Shown piece by piece: positions 16,521 through 24,117 of a stretch of DNA of 64,000 bases (its first letter is position 1; each line of letters begins with the position of its first letter). The notes under the pieces were generated by a model, which saw nothing but the letters and a program-made list of their open reading frames with translations, had not been told where the DNA came from and did not search any database. The stretch is from Pigmentiphaga kullae. Lineage in GTDB: Bacteria > Pseudomonadota > Gammaproteobacteria > Burkholderiales > Burkholderiaceae_B. A program made the position numbers and the translations under genes. The stretch lies in assembly GCF_004216695.1 (NCBI RefSeq), contig NZ_SGXC01000002.1, positions 1,178,001 through 1,242,000 on the forward strand, written 5' to 3'.

Positions 16521-17558
16521 TCAGTGGACGGCCGCGGCCTGTTCGGCCTCGACCTGTTCCCTGGCCAGCTTCTCCATCACGCGCCTTACCCGCACGAGAC
16601 CGAGATCATGGGAATAAAGGTTCTCCTGGCTGCGCGCGTGGCGCGCCAGGCTTTCGATGACCACGCGATCCTGCTCCAGCACGTCCCAATGCAGCCCTTC
16701 CAGGCGGTTGCGGTACAGGAAGCGCCAGACGTTACGCTCGAAGCCCTGGGACTTGCGGATGCGCCAGAAGTAGACCTGGCAATTGCCGTCGTCGACGGGC
16801 GTGACGAAGCCCACGATGAAGAACTCGCCGCCGCCATACTGGGGACGATAGGGAACGGACAGGCGGATCCACAGCGAGGACGTATGGCCGAACTCGACCC
16901 AGTCGAAGTTCACGCCGCGCTGGCCGACCTTCTCGAACACCAGGCCGCAGTCGGTGTGGCGGATGACCATTTCCGCCTTCTTGTCGCCCTGGGCCATCGA
17001 ATGCGAGTTCGAATGCAGATAGGTCCCGTGCATGAGATCCATCACGTTGTCGATGGCATAGCGGTAATTGCACTTCCAGTTCTGCATGCACAGGAAACCC
17101 GAGTATTCGTCGTTCGTCATTTCCTCGGGCAGCGCGAAGGGCCTGGGCTGCCCATGCTCCATGGACCCGAACCACAGGAAGACGGCGCCGCCGTACTCGA
17201 CCACCGGATAGGACCGCAGGCATTTCCTGCCCACGAGCTGGCTGCTTTCCAGCGCCGGCACATCGGCCACCTTGCCTTCGCCATCGACTTCCACGCCGTG
17301 GTACCAGCAGGCAATGCGCTCGCCCAGGTTCCAGCCCAGCGACAGGCGGGCGCCGCGATGCGGGCAGCGGTCCTCGACCGCGCGCACGGTGCCGGCGCGG
17401 TCGCGCCACAGCACGATGTTCTCGGAAAGCCGGGTGATGCCCAGCGGGGTGTCGCGCACCGCATAGCTGGGCGTGACGGGGTACCAGAGGTTGCGCAGAC
17501 CGGTTTCCACGCGGGTCGCGGCGGCAAGGGCCAGGCCGTCCTGGACGATGGGATTCAT
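16521..17558 (-). CDS. VanA-type Rieske non-heme iron oxygenase
   Basis: The 345-residue protein is of the size of vanillate O-demethylase oxygenase and phthalate/toluenesulfonate oxygenases. The Rieske site is CPHRG ... CWYHG (about residues 64-86). The iron site lies in DNVMDLMHGTYLH (about residues 168-180, Asp with two His). This group is a single-component-type oxygenase needing a separate reductase, which is absent here. It demethylates or hydroxylates aromatic acids. It follows the binding-protein gene by 10 bp in the same leftward operon. Confidence 0.9.
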   Translation of the reverse strand: MNPIVQDGLALAAATRVETGLRNLWYPVTPSYAVRDTPLGITRLSENIVLWRDRAGTVRAVEDRCPHRGARLSLGWNLGERIACWYHGVEVDGEGKVADVPALESSQLVGRKCLRSYPVVEYGGAVFLWFGSMEHGQPRPFALPEEMTNDEYSGFLCMQNWKCNYRYAIDNVMDLMHGTYLHSNSHSMAQGDKKAEMVIRHTDCGLVFEKVGQRGVNFDWVEFGHTSSLWIRLSVPYRPQYGGGEFFIVGFVTPVDDGNCQVYFWRIRKSQGFERNVWRFLYRNRLEGLHWDVLEQDRVVIESLARHARSQENLYSHDLGLVRVRRVMEKLAREQVEAEQAAAVH

Positions 17559-17568
17559 GGATGTGTTC

Positions 17569-18555
17569 CTACTGTTTCGCCGGCACGAAGTCGTTCGTGA
17601 ACAAATCGTTCAGCGGGACCGCGCGCGAGATGATGCCTTCGTTCAGGTAGAACAACTGGAGCGTGGCGACGCGGTCCGGGTCGATGGCGCCCAACCGGGG
17701 CTGGCCCTGGTAGACCGTGGCGTTGTACAGCCGCAGGACGGACTCCACATATTTCTCCCTGCCCTGGTACGCGGGCACCGCCTTGACGTAGTCGGCCGTG
17801 GCCGCGGCCGGATCGCGCGAGATGTCGGCCAGGCCGCGCAGCGTGGCCTTGACGAACTTGCGGATCAGTTCGGGTTCCTTGCGGATGGTCTCGTCGGACG
17901 CCAGGATGGCCTGGGCCATGCTCTTGAAATAGCGGTCCGCCGGAATGAGCTCGACCTTCACGCCGGCCTCCTGCGCGCTGACCGTCCATTCGGGCACCGA
18001 GGCCAGCGCGGGAATCTTCTGCTCGGCGAAGAGCTGCCAGACCGAGGGGCCGCTGGCCTGGATGTCGACCGCCGACTTCGGCAGGCCGTTGGCCCGCAGC
18101 ATGCCCAGCAGCGCGTAGTAGGTCGTGTCGGCGTAGGACATCGCGCCTATGGTCTTGCCCTTCAGGTCCGGGATGCCGCCCGGCACGGCGGCGCGGTTAA
18201 TGGCCAGGTGCATCAGCGAGGCCCCGCCCAGCACCGCCACCGCCTTGACCGGCACGCCGTTGGGCCGGACGATGATGGGCGTGTCGCCCACGCCGCCGCC
18301 CAGCGGCGCATTGCCCGCGCCCACCTGCTTGGCGACGTCGGCGCCGCCCTTGCCGACCACGAAATTGATCTTCAGCCCCTCTTGCGCGTAGTAGCCCTTC
18401 TGCTGCGCGATCATCCACGGCGCGAAGGCCGGCAGGCTGGGCGGGGCCGGCAACAGGTAGGTCACGTCCCGGAGGTTTTCCGCCCGTGCCTGCGGGAGCA
18501 TCAGGGACACGGCGGCGATACAGGCGGCGGCTCTTGCGGCGGACAGCAGGCTCAT
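17569..18555 (-). CDS. NitT/TauT-type ABC transporter substrate-binding protein
   Basis: The 328-residue product has a signal peptide (ending PQARAEN, cut near residue 25) and the SsuA/THI5-like fold. The markers are PAFAPWMIAQQKGYYAQEGL, GKTIGAMSY and the YYALLGMLRANGL helix. These receptors bind sulfonates, nitrate, pyrimidine precursors or aromatic acids. No permease or ATPase gene is in this operon or window, so it is an orphan receptor here and must use components encoded elsewhere. Confidence 0.88.
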   Translation of the reverse strand: MSLLSAARAAACIAAVSLMLPQARAENLRDVTYLLPAPPSLPAFAPWMIAQQKGYYAQEGLKINFVVGKGGADVAKQVGAGNAPLGGGVGDTPIIVRPNGVPVKAVAVLGGASLMHLAINRAAVPGGIPDLKGKTIGAMSYADTTYYALLGMLRANGLPKSAVDIQASGPSVWQLFAEQKIPALASVPEWTVSAQEAGVKVELIPADRYFKSMAQAILASDETIRKEPELIRKFVKATLRGLADISRDPAAATADYVKAVPAYQGREKYVESVLRLYNATVYQGQPRLGAIDPDRVATLQLFYLNEGIISRAVPLNDLFTNDFVPAKQ

Positions 18556-18584
18556 GGCGGCTTCCTTGGGTGAACGTGGTCGGC

Positions 18585-18887
18585 TCAGTAGCCGAGGCGG
18601 GACATTTCCTGTTCCAGGCTCGCGGCGCTCCAGCCCCGTCCCGACAGATTGGCCACCCCGGCGCTGTTAAGGTGGTCGGCGAACTGCTGCGAGGTCCTGG
18701 CGCCGGCCAGGTAGGCGCTTTCGATCGCGTCGGCCAGCGCGTTCTCGTAGTCGGTGGGGGCCGACTCCCTGCTCTGCCAGCGAAGGTTCACCCCTTCGCC
18801 GGGCGCTTCCACCATGCCCGTGCCCGCGTGCGGACTGGGCTCGTTTCCCTTCCAGCTGGCCAGGTGGACGTTGAATTGCTCGGGCAT
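18585..18887 (-). CDS. Small protein with recombinase-like helix-turn-helix segment
   Basis: The 100-residue protein starts at an ATG behind GAGGAAGG. The N-terminal half is polar, with FNVHLASWKGNEPSP. The C-terminal half (TDYENALADAIESAY, then TSQQFADHLNSAGV and GRGWSAASLEQEMSRLGY) resembles the recombinase-type helix-turn-helix seen in serine recombinases, but no catalytic domain exists. It is the first gene after the palindrome-controlled promoter, ahead of the oxygenase genes. It could be a small regulator or an accessory protein for the oxygenase. The function is unknown. Confidence 0.7.
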   Translation of the reverse strand: MPEQFNVHLASWKGNEPSPHAGTGMVEAPGEGVNLRWQSRESAPTDYENALADAIESAYLAGARTSQQFADHLNSAGVANLSGRGWSAASLEQEMSRLGY

Positions 18888-18935
18888 ACCTTCCTCGCGA
18901 TGAGTCGGCCGAAAACGGCGCTGGCGTTGAGTTTT

Positions 18936-18961
18936 CTCTATTCCTAAAACTAGGAATAGAG
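18936..18961. promoter_or_regulatory. Perfect 11-bp inverted repeat, probable TetR operator
   Basis: The arm CTCTATTCCTA (18936-18946) is followed by AAAC and then its exact reverse complement TAGGAATAGAG (18951-18961). It starts 3 bp downstream of the -10 of the leftward promoter, so a bound repressor would block initiation. The TetR gene at 19018-19683 is the nearest regulator. The symmetry is seen directly; the TetR link is an inference. Confidence 0.75.
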
Positions 18962-18964
18962 CGC

Positions 18965-18993
18965 AGATTATCGACCCCGGAAAAAGGTGTCAA
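18965..18993 (-). promoter_or_regulatory. Sigma70 promoter for the leftward oxygenase operon
   Basis: On the minus strand a perfect TTGACA (18993-18988) is separated by 17 bp from TAATCT (18970-18965). A GATAAT overlaps it at 15 bp spacing. The start point would fall inside the perfect palindrome at 18936-18961. It lies between the TetR stop and the small HTH-protein gene, so that operon can be transcribed without the TetR gene. Confidence 0.65.
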
Positions 18994-19017
18994 GAATTTT
19001 CAGACTAGCGGAAACGC

Positions 19018-19683
19018 CTACTTCACGATGCCGTGCATGATGAGGCGCGTGGCGAAATCCAGGTAGCGCCCGGTCAGGTCCGGGTCGTCCTGCTCGTCGC
19101 TGAACAGGATCCTGAGCATGGGCTGCGCATCGACGAAGAACGTGCACAGTCCCAGGAACGCCACATGCAGGAAGCGCGGGTCGATGGCCTCGAGGTCCGG
19201 GTCGCCGTCGCGCGGGACCAGCAGCGCCTCGCTCAGCGCCAGGCCGCGCGCCGCCACGCCCTGCAGCGTGTCGATGCGTTCGGGCGTGTCGGCGTGGCTG
19301 TAGATCTCGTTGAGCACGAGCTGCAGAAAGCGCGGGTTGTCCTTGAGCGCCTCGATCAACAGCACCAGGCGCTTGCGGATCCGCTCTTCCAGCGGCGCGT
19401 CCCGGCCCAGCATGACCTGGCTGCGAGCCTGGAGCTGGTCCATGATGTGCGTGGCCGCGGCGCGCATCAGCCCCTGCTTGTTGGTGAAGTAATACCGGAT
19501 CAACGCGGGGTCGACGCCGGCGGCCGTGGCGATCTCGAGCACGCTCAATTCCTGCGGCGTCTTGGTCTTCATCAGCGCGATCGCCGCGTCGATGATCGCG
19601 GCCTTTCCCACCATGGTTCTCTCCGTGGGATGGCCGGCGGAGCGCTTGATGCGTGGCTTCTTGCGGGGCGAGGGATCGGGCAT
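19018..19683 (-). CDS. TetR-family transcriptional regulator
   Basis: The 221-residue protein has a basic N-terminus and a TetR DNA-binding domain at about residues 27-75 (AAIIDAAIALM, LSVLEIATAAGVDPALIRYYFTNKQGLMRAA). The remaining helices form the ligand pocket (IRKRLVLLIEALKDNPRFLQLVLNEIY). It lies immediately upstream of, and in the same direction as, the oxygenase operon. A perfect palindrome overlaps that operon's promoter, so it probably represses the operon until substrate is present. Confidence 0.92.
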   Translation of the reverse strand: MPDPSPRKKPRIKRSAGHPTERTMVGKAAIIDAAIALMKTKTPQELSVLEIATAAGVDPALIRYYFTNKQGLMRAAATHIMDQLQARSQVMLGRDAPLEERIRKRLVLLIEALKDNPRFLQLVLNEIYSHADTPERIDTLQGVAARGLALSEALLVPRDGDPDLEAIDPRFLHVAFLGLCTFFVDAQPMLRILFSDEQDDPDLTGRYLDFATRLIMHGIVK

Positions 19684-19841
19684 ACGTGTCGTCGGAGGGA
19701 CTCGGCAACGCGCAGTGTACCGGTCATTGGTGCCGGACAGGCAACACGGCGGTCCCCTGCGCGGGGCTACCGCGCCGCCGTTCCCAAGCCTACGATGGAG
19801 CCGTTCCCCAACCGACGTCCCCAGCCACCGAGGAAAGCATC

Positions 19842-20324
19842 ATGACCCAACGCATCAACGCCATGGCCCAGTCTCCCGAGCTGTTCAAGAAGTTCGTTGA
19901 ATTCAGCATGCTGGTCAAGAAATCCGGCACCATCGAAGCCTCGATCCTGCACCTGATCGACATCCGCGCCTCGCAGATGAACGGCTGCGGCTTCTGCCTG
20001 GACATGCACGTGAAGGAAGCCAAGATCGACGGCGAACGGGAATTGCGCGTGCACCACGTCGCCATCTGGCGCGAGTCCTCGCTGTTCTCGCCGCGCGAGC
20101 GCGCGGCCCTGGCGTGGACCGAAGTACTGACCCGCCTGCCCGAACACGGCGTACCCGACGACATCTACGAACAGGTGCGTGCCCAGTTGTCTGAGAAGGA
20201 AATCGCCGACCTGAGCTTCGCGGTCATGGCCATCAATGGCTGGAACCGCCTGAACGTGGGCTTCCGGACCACGCCGGGCGCGGCCGACAAGGCCTACGGC
20301 CTGGATCGGGCCAAGCTGGACTGA
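19842..20324 (+). CDS. Carboxymuconolactone decarboxylase/AhpD-family protein
   Basis: The 160-residue protein contains the AhpD-like core NGCGFCLDMHVKEAK, with the CxxC-x-x-x-H redox/proton-relay motif near residues 48-55, and the later AALAWTEVLTRL helix. Members are peroxidase-linked disulfide reductases or decarboxylases; this CxxC form suggests peroxidase-type activity. The ATG at 19842 follows GAGGAAAG. The upstream open reading is spurious. Its 3' end overlaps the convergent LysR gene by 31 bp. Confidence 0.88.
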   Translation: MTQRINAMAQSPELFKKFVEFSMLVKKSGTIEASILHLIDIRASQMNGCGFCLDMHVKEAKIDGERELRVHHVAIWRESSLFSPRERAALAWTEVLTRLPEHGVPDDIYEQVRAQLSEKEIADLSFAVMAINGWNRLNVGFRTTPGAADKAYGLDRAKLD

Positions 20325-21268
20325 AGATCCAGCGCGCGGATACGCGCCGTCATGTAGTCGATAAAGGCACGCATGCGTCCAGGCTGGTGCTGGCGGCTGA
20401 GATAACACAGGTAATGGCCGCGGCCGGCCGGCGCATGCTGCGGCAGACAGGCCAGCAGCGTGCCGGCCCGCACGTGTTCGCAGACCTGATAGCCCGCCAT
20501 CTGCGCGATCCCCTGTCCGTCCAGTACCGCTTGCAGCACCAGGTCGGCATCGTTGAAAGCCAGCATCGCCTGCGGCGTGAACTTGCGCAACTGGCCGTCC
20601 ACCTGGAACTCCCACTCGGCCACGCGCCCGGAGGCCAGGCGGAAATTCACGCACCGATGATCGGCCAGCGCATCGATGCCGCGCGGCAGCCCCCGCTCGG
20701 CGACATAGGCGGGCGATGCGCACAGCAGCATCTGCATGGGAATCAGTTGCCGCGCGATGATCTGGCGGTCTTCCATCCGGCCATTGCGGAACGACACGTC
20801 CACCCGGTCCGCCATGAAATCGGTGGGCCTGTCGTCCAGCAGCAGGTCGACCGACACCTCCGGATAGGCCGCGCGAAAACCGTTCAGCAGCGGTGCGACG
20901 ACCTTGCGGCCGAAGCCCACCGTGGCGCTGATGCGCAGCAGCCCCGAGGGCGGCCCCTCCCGCAGCTCCCGCATCTCGTCCAGCGCCTGCGCGATACGCG
21001 CCACGCCGGGCTGGCAGTTCTCGAAAAACCGCTCACCTTCCCTGGTCAGCGACGTGCTGCGCGTCGTACGCACGAACAGCCGGACGCCCAACCGGGCTTC
21101 CAGCTTCTGCACGCTGCGGCTGACCGCCGACCGACCGATGCCCAGGCGATCGCCGGCCTTGGCGAAGCTGCCTTCCGAGGCCACCGCGATGAAGGCCACC
21201 ACGCCGGCATGGCTGGTGGCGAAACTGGAGGCCAGCGCGTCGGGCCCGGGGAATATGTGCTTGTCCAT
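20294..21268 (-). CDS. LysR-family transcriptional regulator (CrgA/DmlR-like)
   Basis: The 324-residue protein has an N-terminal winged helix (residues about 18-75: VVAFIAVASEGSFAKAGDRLGIGRSAVSRSVQKLE) and a substrate-binding-like effector domain with GLLRISATVGFGRKVVAPLL. The motif after the HTH (RLFVRTTRSTSLTREGERFFE) and the short C-terminus fit the DmlR/CrgA subgroup. It overlaps the 3' end of the AhpD-like gene, and its targets are not obvious. Confidence 0.92.
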   Translation of the reverse strand: MDKHIFPGPDALASSFATSHAGVVAFIAVASEGSFAKAGDRLGIGRSAVSRSVQKLEARLGVRLFVRTTRSTSLTREGERFFENCQPGVARIAQALDEMRELREGPPSGLLRISATVGFGRKVVAPLLNGFRAAYPEVSVDLLLDDRPTDFMADRVDVSFRNGRMEDRQIIARQLIPMQMLLCASPAYVAERGLPRGIDALADHRCVNFRLASGRVAEWEFQVDGQLRKFTPQAMLAFNDADLVLQAVLDGQGIAQMAGYQVCEHVRAGTLLACLPQHAPAGRGHYLCYLSRQHQPGRMRAFIDYMTARIRALDLQSSLARSRP

Positions 21269-21314
21269 GCCGATAGGACGAACGAGCGGCCGGTTTTGTG
21301 ACGCCCCTGCCCTA

Positions 21315-22199
21315 CTACCCCGCCCCGCAGGCCCGCACGAACTCGTCCGCCAGCCCCGCCACGGCGCGCTTGGGCCAGATCGCGCTGACGTCGAAGCTGG
21401 GCAGCCGCGCGCCGTCCACGACCTCGCAATAACGCACGCCGGCGAAATCCAGCGACCGTATCCAGCTGGGCAGCAGCGCGATCCCGCAGCCGCCGGCCAC
21501 GCAGGCCAGCACGGTCAGGGTCCGGTTGGCCTCCTGCACGATTTCCGCGTCCAGGCCCTCCTTGCGGAACGCGTCCATGACGGATTCGTAGAAGGTCGGC
21601 AACTGCTCATGGGGAAACATCACCAGGCCGGCGCGGGCGATGTCCGCCATCGACACCCGGCCCCGGCCGCCGGGCAGCAGGTCTTCCGGCACCGCCGCCA
21701 CCAGGCGTTCGCGCATCAGCACTTTCTCGTGCATGACCCCGGACAGGGCCACCGGCGTATGTACCAGGGCCACGTCGATTTCGCCGCGCGACAAGGCCTG
21801 CGCCTGTTCGGCGTTGCTCATTTCGCGCAGCACGATGCGCAGGCCGGGCGCTTCATCGCGCAGCGTGCGCAGGGCGCGCGGCAGGATGTCGATCAGCGCG
21901 CTGGAGACCAGGCCGACGCGCAGCACTCCCGCGCGGCCCGCCGCGATGGCCTGGGCCGCGTCGATGGCGTTGACGATGCGGAACACGCCGCGCCGCACTT
22001 CCTCGGCGATCTGCCGCGCCGCCGGCGTGGGCTCGGCGCCGCGCCGCGACCGCTGGAACAGCTTCACGCCCAGTTCGCGTTCGAGCCGCGCCAGGGACTG
22101 GCTCAGGGCCGGCTGGGCCACGCCCAGTTTTTCAGCCGCCTTGCTCAGGCTGCCCATGTCCAGGACCGCGATGAATTCTTCCAGGCGCCGGATATCCAT
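21315..22199 (-). CDS. LysR-family transcriptional regulator
   Basis: The 294-residue protein begins MDIRRLEEFIAVLDMGS and has the typical SKAAEKLGVAQPALSQSLARLERELGV-like HTH (read in two parts) followed by LFQRS. The effector domain contains LRVGLVSSALIDILPRAL. I start at the ATG at 22199; a GTG directly before it is less likely. It is divergent from the amidohydrolase/Bug pair at 22317-24095, with an A/T-rich intergenic region of about 115 bp. LysR proteins usually regulate such divergent neighbours. Confidence 0.92.
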   Translation of the reverse strand: MDIRRLEEFIAVLDMGSLSKAAEKLGVAQPALSQSLARLERELGVKLFQRSRRGAEPTPAARQIAEEVRRGVFRIVNAIDAAQAIAAGRAGVLRVGLVSSALIDILPRALRTLRDEAPGLRIVLREMSNAEQAQALSRGEIDVALVHTPVALSGVMHEKVLMRERLVAAVPEDLLPGGRGRVSMADIARAGLVMFPHEQLPTFYESVMDAFRKEGLDAEIVQEANRTLTVLACVAGGCGIALLPSWIRSLDFAGVRYCEVVDGARLPSFDVSAIWPKRAVAGLADEFVRACGAG

Positions 22200-22316
22200 C
22201 ACAAAACCTTATACAAAAACATGCTTTTCTGGATAGATAAATATAACAAGCGTTTCTAGAATCGGCCCGACTCCGGCACGACCGCCCAGGCCGGACACGA
22301 TTCCGGAGAGCCCCTC

Positions 22317-23129
22317 GTGGCCAACCCCACGCCCCTGCTGATCGATGCCCATGCCCATGTCTTCGCCCGCTCGCTGGCGCTGGCGCCGGGACGGCGCTAT
22401 GCGCCCGAAACCGATGCCCTGCTGGAAGACTATCTCGGGCACCTGGACGCCCATGGGCTGCAGGCCGGCGTACTGATCCAGCCCAGCTTCCTGGGCACGG
22501 ACAACGGCTACATGCTCGACGCCATCCGCCAGGCGCCGACCCGCCTGCGGGGCGTGGCGGTCGTAGACCAGCATGCCGCGCCGGACGAACTGGAGCGACT
22601 GGCGCGCGGCGGCATCGTCGGCATCCGGCTGAACCTGATCGGCCAGCCGCTGCCCGCGCTGGATCGGGGCGGCTGGCCCCGCCTTCTGGCCTGCCTGCGG
22701 GCGCTGGACTGGCATGTCGAAGTCCACGTGGAAGCGGCGCGCCTGCCCGCCATCGTCGGCCCGCTGCGGGCGGCGCAATGTCGCGTGGTGGTGGACCACT
22801 TCGGCCGGCCCGCGCACGCACCGGCCGCCGCCGACGCCGGTTTCCAGTGGCTGCTCGAAGCCGCCCGCGACGATGGCGTCTGGGTCAAGCTCTCGGGCGC
22901 CTATCGCAACTGGTCCGAGCCGGACGGACCGGCGGCGCGCCAGGCCGCGCGCCTGCTGCTCGAACATGCCGGACCGGACCGCCTGGTCTGGGGCAGCGAC
23001 TGGCCCCATACCCAGCACCCCGGCGTGACCTATGCGCAAACCTATCAGGCACTCGCCGACTGGATCGGCGACAGCGATCTACGCCTGCGCATCCTCGCGG
23101 CCAATCCGAGCCGCTGCTTTGCATTCTAA
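22317..23129 (+). CDS. TIM-barrel amidohydrolase (2-pyrone-4,6-dicarboxylate lactonase-like)
   Basis: The 270-residue protein starts at GTG behind GGAGAG. It belongs to the amidohydrolase-2 family: DAHAHVF gives the two strand-1 histidines (about residues 10-12), VVVDHFGRP is strand 4-6, and VWGSDWPHTQHP carries the catalytic Asp near residue 227. Related enzymes hydrolyse lactones of aromatic breakdown, such as LigI. It is 9 bp upstream of a Bug receptor gene, suggesting an uptake-plus-hydrolysis unit controlled by the divergent LysR. Confidence 0.87.
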   Translation: MANPTPLLIDAHAHVFARSLALAPGRRYAPETDALLEDYLGHLDAHGLQAGVLIQPSFLGTDNGYMLDAIRQAPTRLRGVAVVDQHAAPDELERLARGGIVGIRLNLIGQPLPALDRGGWPRLLACLRALDWHVEVHVEAARLPAIVGPLRAAQCRVVVDHFGRPAHAPAAADAGFQWLLEAARDDGVWVKLSGAYRNWSEPDGPAARQAARLLLEHAGPDRLVWGSDWPHTQHPGVTYAQTYQALADWIGDSDLRLRILAANPSRCFAF

Positions 23130-23138
23130 GGAGACACC

Positions 23139-24095
23139 ATGATCCGCATTCCCGTCCTGGCCGCCCTGGCCTTCGCCCTGCCCCTGCCGGCCGCGCACGC
23201 GGCCTGGCCCGAAAAGCCCGTCACCCTGATCGTCACCTACCCGCCCGGCGGCACGGTGGACACGGTGGCCCGCATCATGGGCCCCAAGCTCTCGGCCAGG
23301 CTCGGCCAGTCGGTCATCATCGACAACAAGGGCGGCGCCGGCGGCATGATCGGCGGCGCCGCGGCGGCCCGATCCGCCCCCGACGGCTACACCTTCATGC
23401 TCGACGCTTCCAACCACGCGCAGAACCCCGCGTTGCAGAGCAGGATGAGCTTCGACACGCTCAAGGCCTTCGACTCCGTATCGCTGCTGCTGCGCGTGCC
23501 CAATGTGCTGGTGACCTCGCCGCAAGGCAAGATCTCCTCGGTGCAGGACCTGATCCGCAACGGCAAGTCCGCGAGCCCGGCCTACTTCGCCTCGGCCGGT
23601 CCGGGTTCGGCGCAACACCTGGCCGGCGAACTGTTCAACGTCATGGCCGGTACCTCGCTCGTCCACGTCGCCTACAAGGGCGGCGGCCCGGCCATGGTCG
23701 ACGTGATGTCCGGCCAGGTGCCCATCATGTTCGCCAGCCTGGGATCGGCGTGGACCCACATCCAGAACGGCAAGCTGCGGCCCATCGCGGTCGGCGGCGA
23801 CAAGCGCTCGGCCGTGCTGCCACAGATCCCCACCATCGCCGAATCCGGCGTGCCGGGCTTCTCGTCCTACGAATGGAACGCCGTGTTCGCGCCCGCCGGC
23901 ACCCCCACGGCCATCGTCGACCAGATGTCGGCCGCGCTGGCCGACGTCCTCAAGGATCCGGACGTCAAGTCCAAGCTCGAAGGCATCGGCGCCGAACTGG
24001 TCGGCTCCAGCCCCGCCGAACTCGAGACCTTCCGCCGCGCGGAAATCCAGAAGTGGCGGGACGTGGTCAAGAAGAGCGGCATCACCGTGAACTGA
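23139..24095 (+). CDS. Bug-type (TTT family) solute-binding protein
   Basis: The 318-residue protein has a clean signal peptide (MIRIPVLAALAF ... AAHAAWP, cut near residue 21). The Bug markers are TYPPGGTVDTVARIMGPKL, NKGGAGGMIGGAAAARSAPDGYTF and a VFAPAGTPTAIVDQM near the C-terminus. The ATG follows AAGGAG and is 9 bp after the amidohydrolase. No TctAB membrane partner is encoded nearby. Confidence 0.93.
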   Translation: MIRIPVLAALAFALPLPAAHAAWPEKPVTLIVTYPPGGTVDTVARIMGPKLSARLGQSVIIDNKGGAGGMIGGAAAARSAPDGYTFMLDASNHAQNPALQSRMSFDTLKAFDSVSLLLRVPNVLVTSPQGKISSVQDLIRNGKSASPAYFASAGPGSAQHLAGELFNVMAGTSLVHVAYKGGGPAMVDVMSGQVPIMFASLGSAWTHIQNGKLRPIAVGGDKRSAVLPQIPTIAESGVPGFSSYEWNAVFAPAGTPTAIVDQMSAALADVLKDPDVKSKLEGIGAELVGSSPAELETFRRAEIQKWRDVVKKSGITVN

Positions 24096-24117
24096 GGCGC
24101 GCCGGCAATCTACCGGA

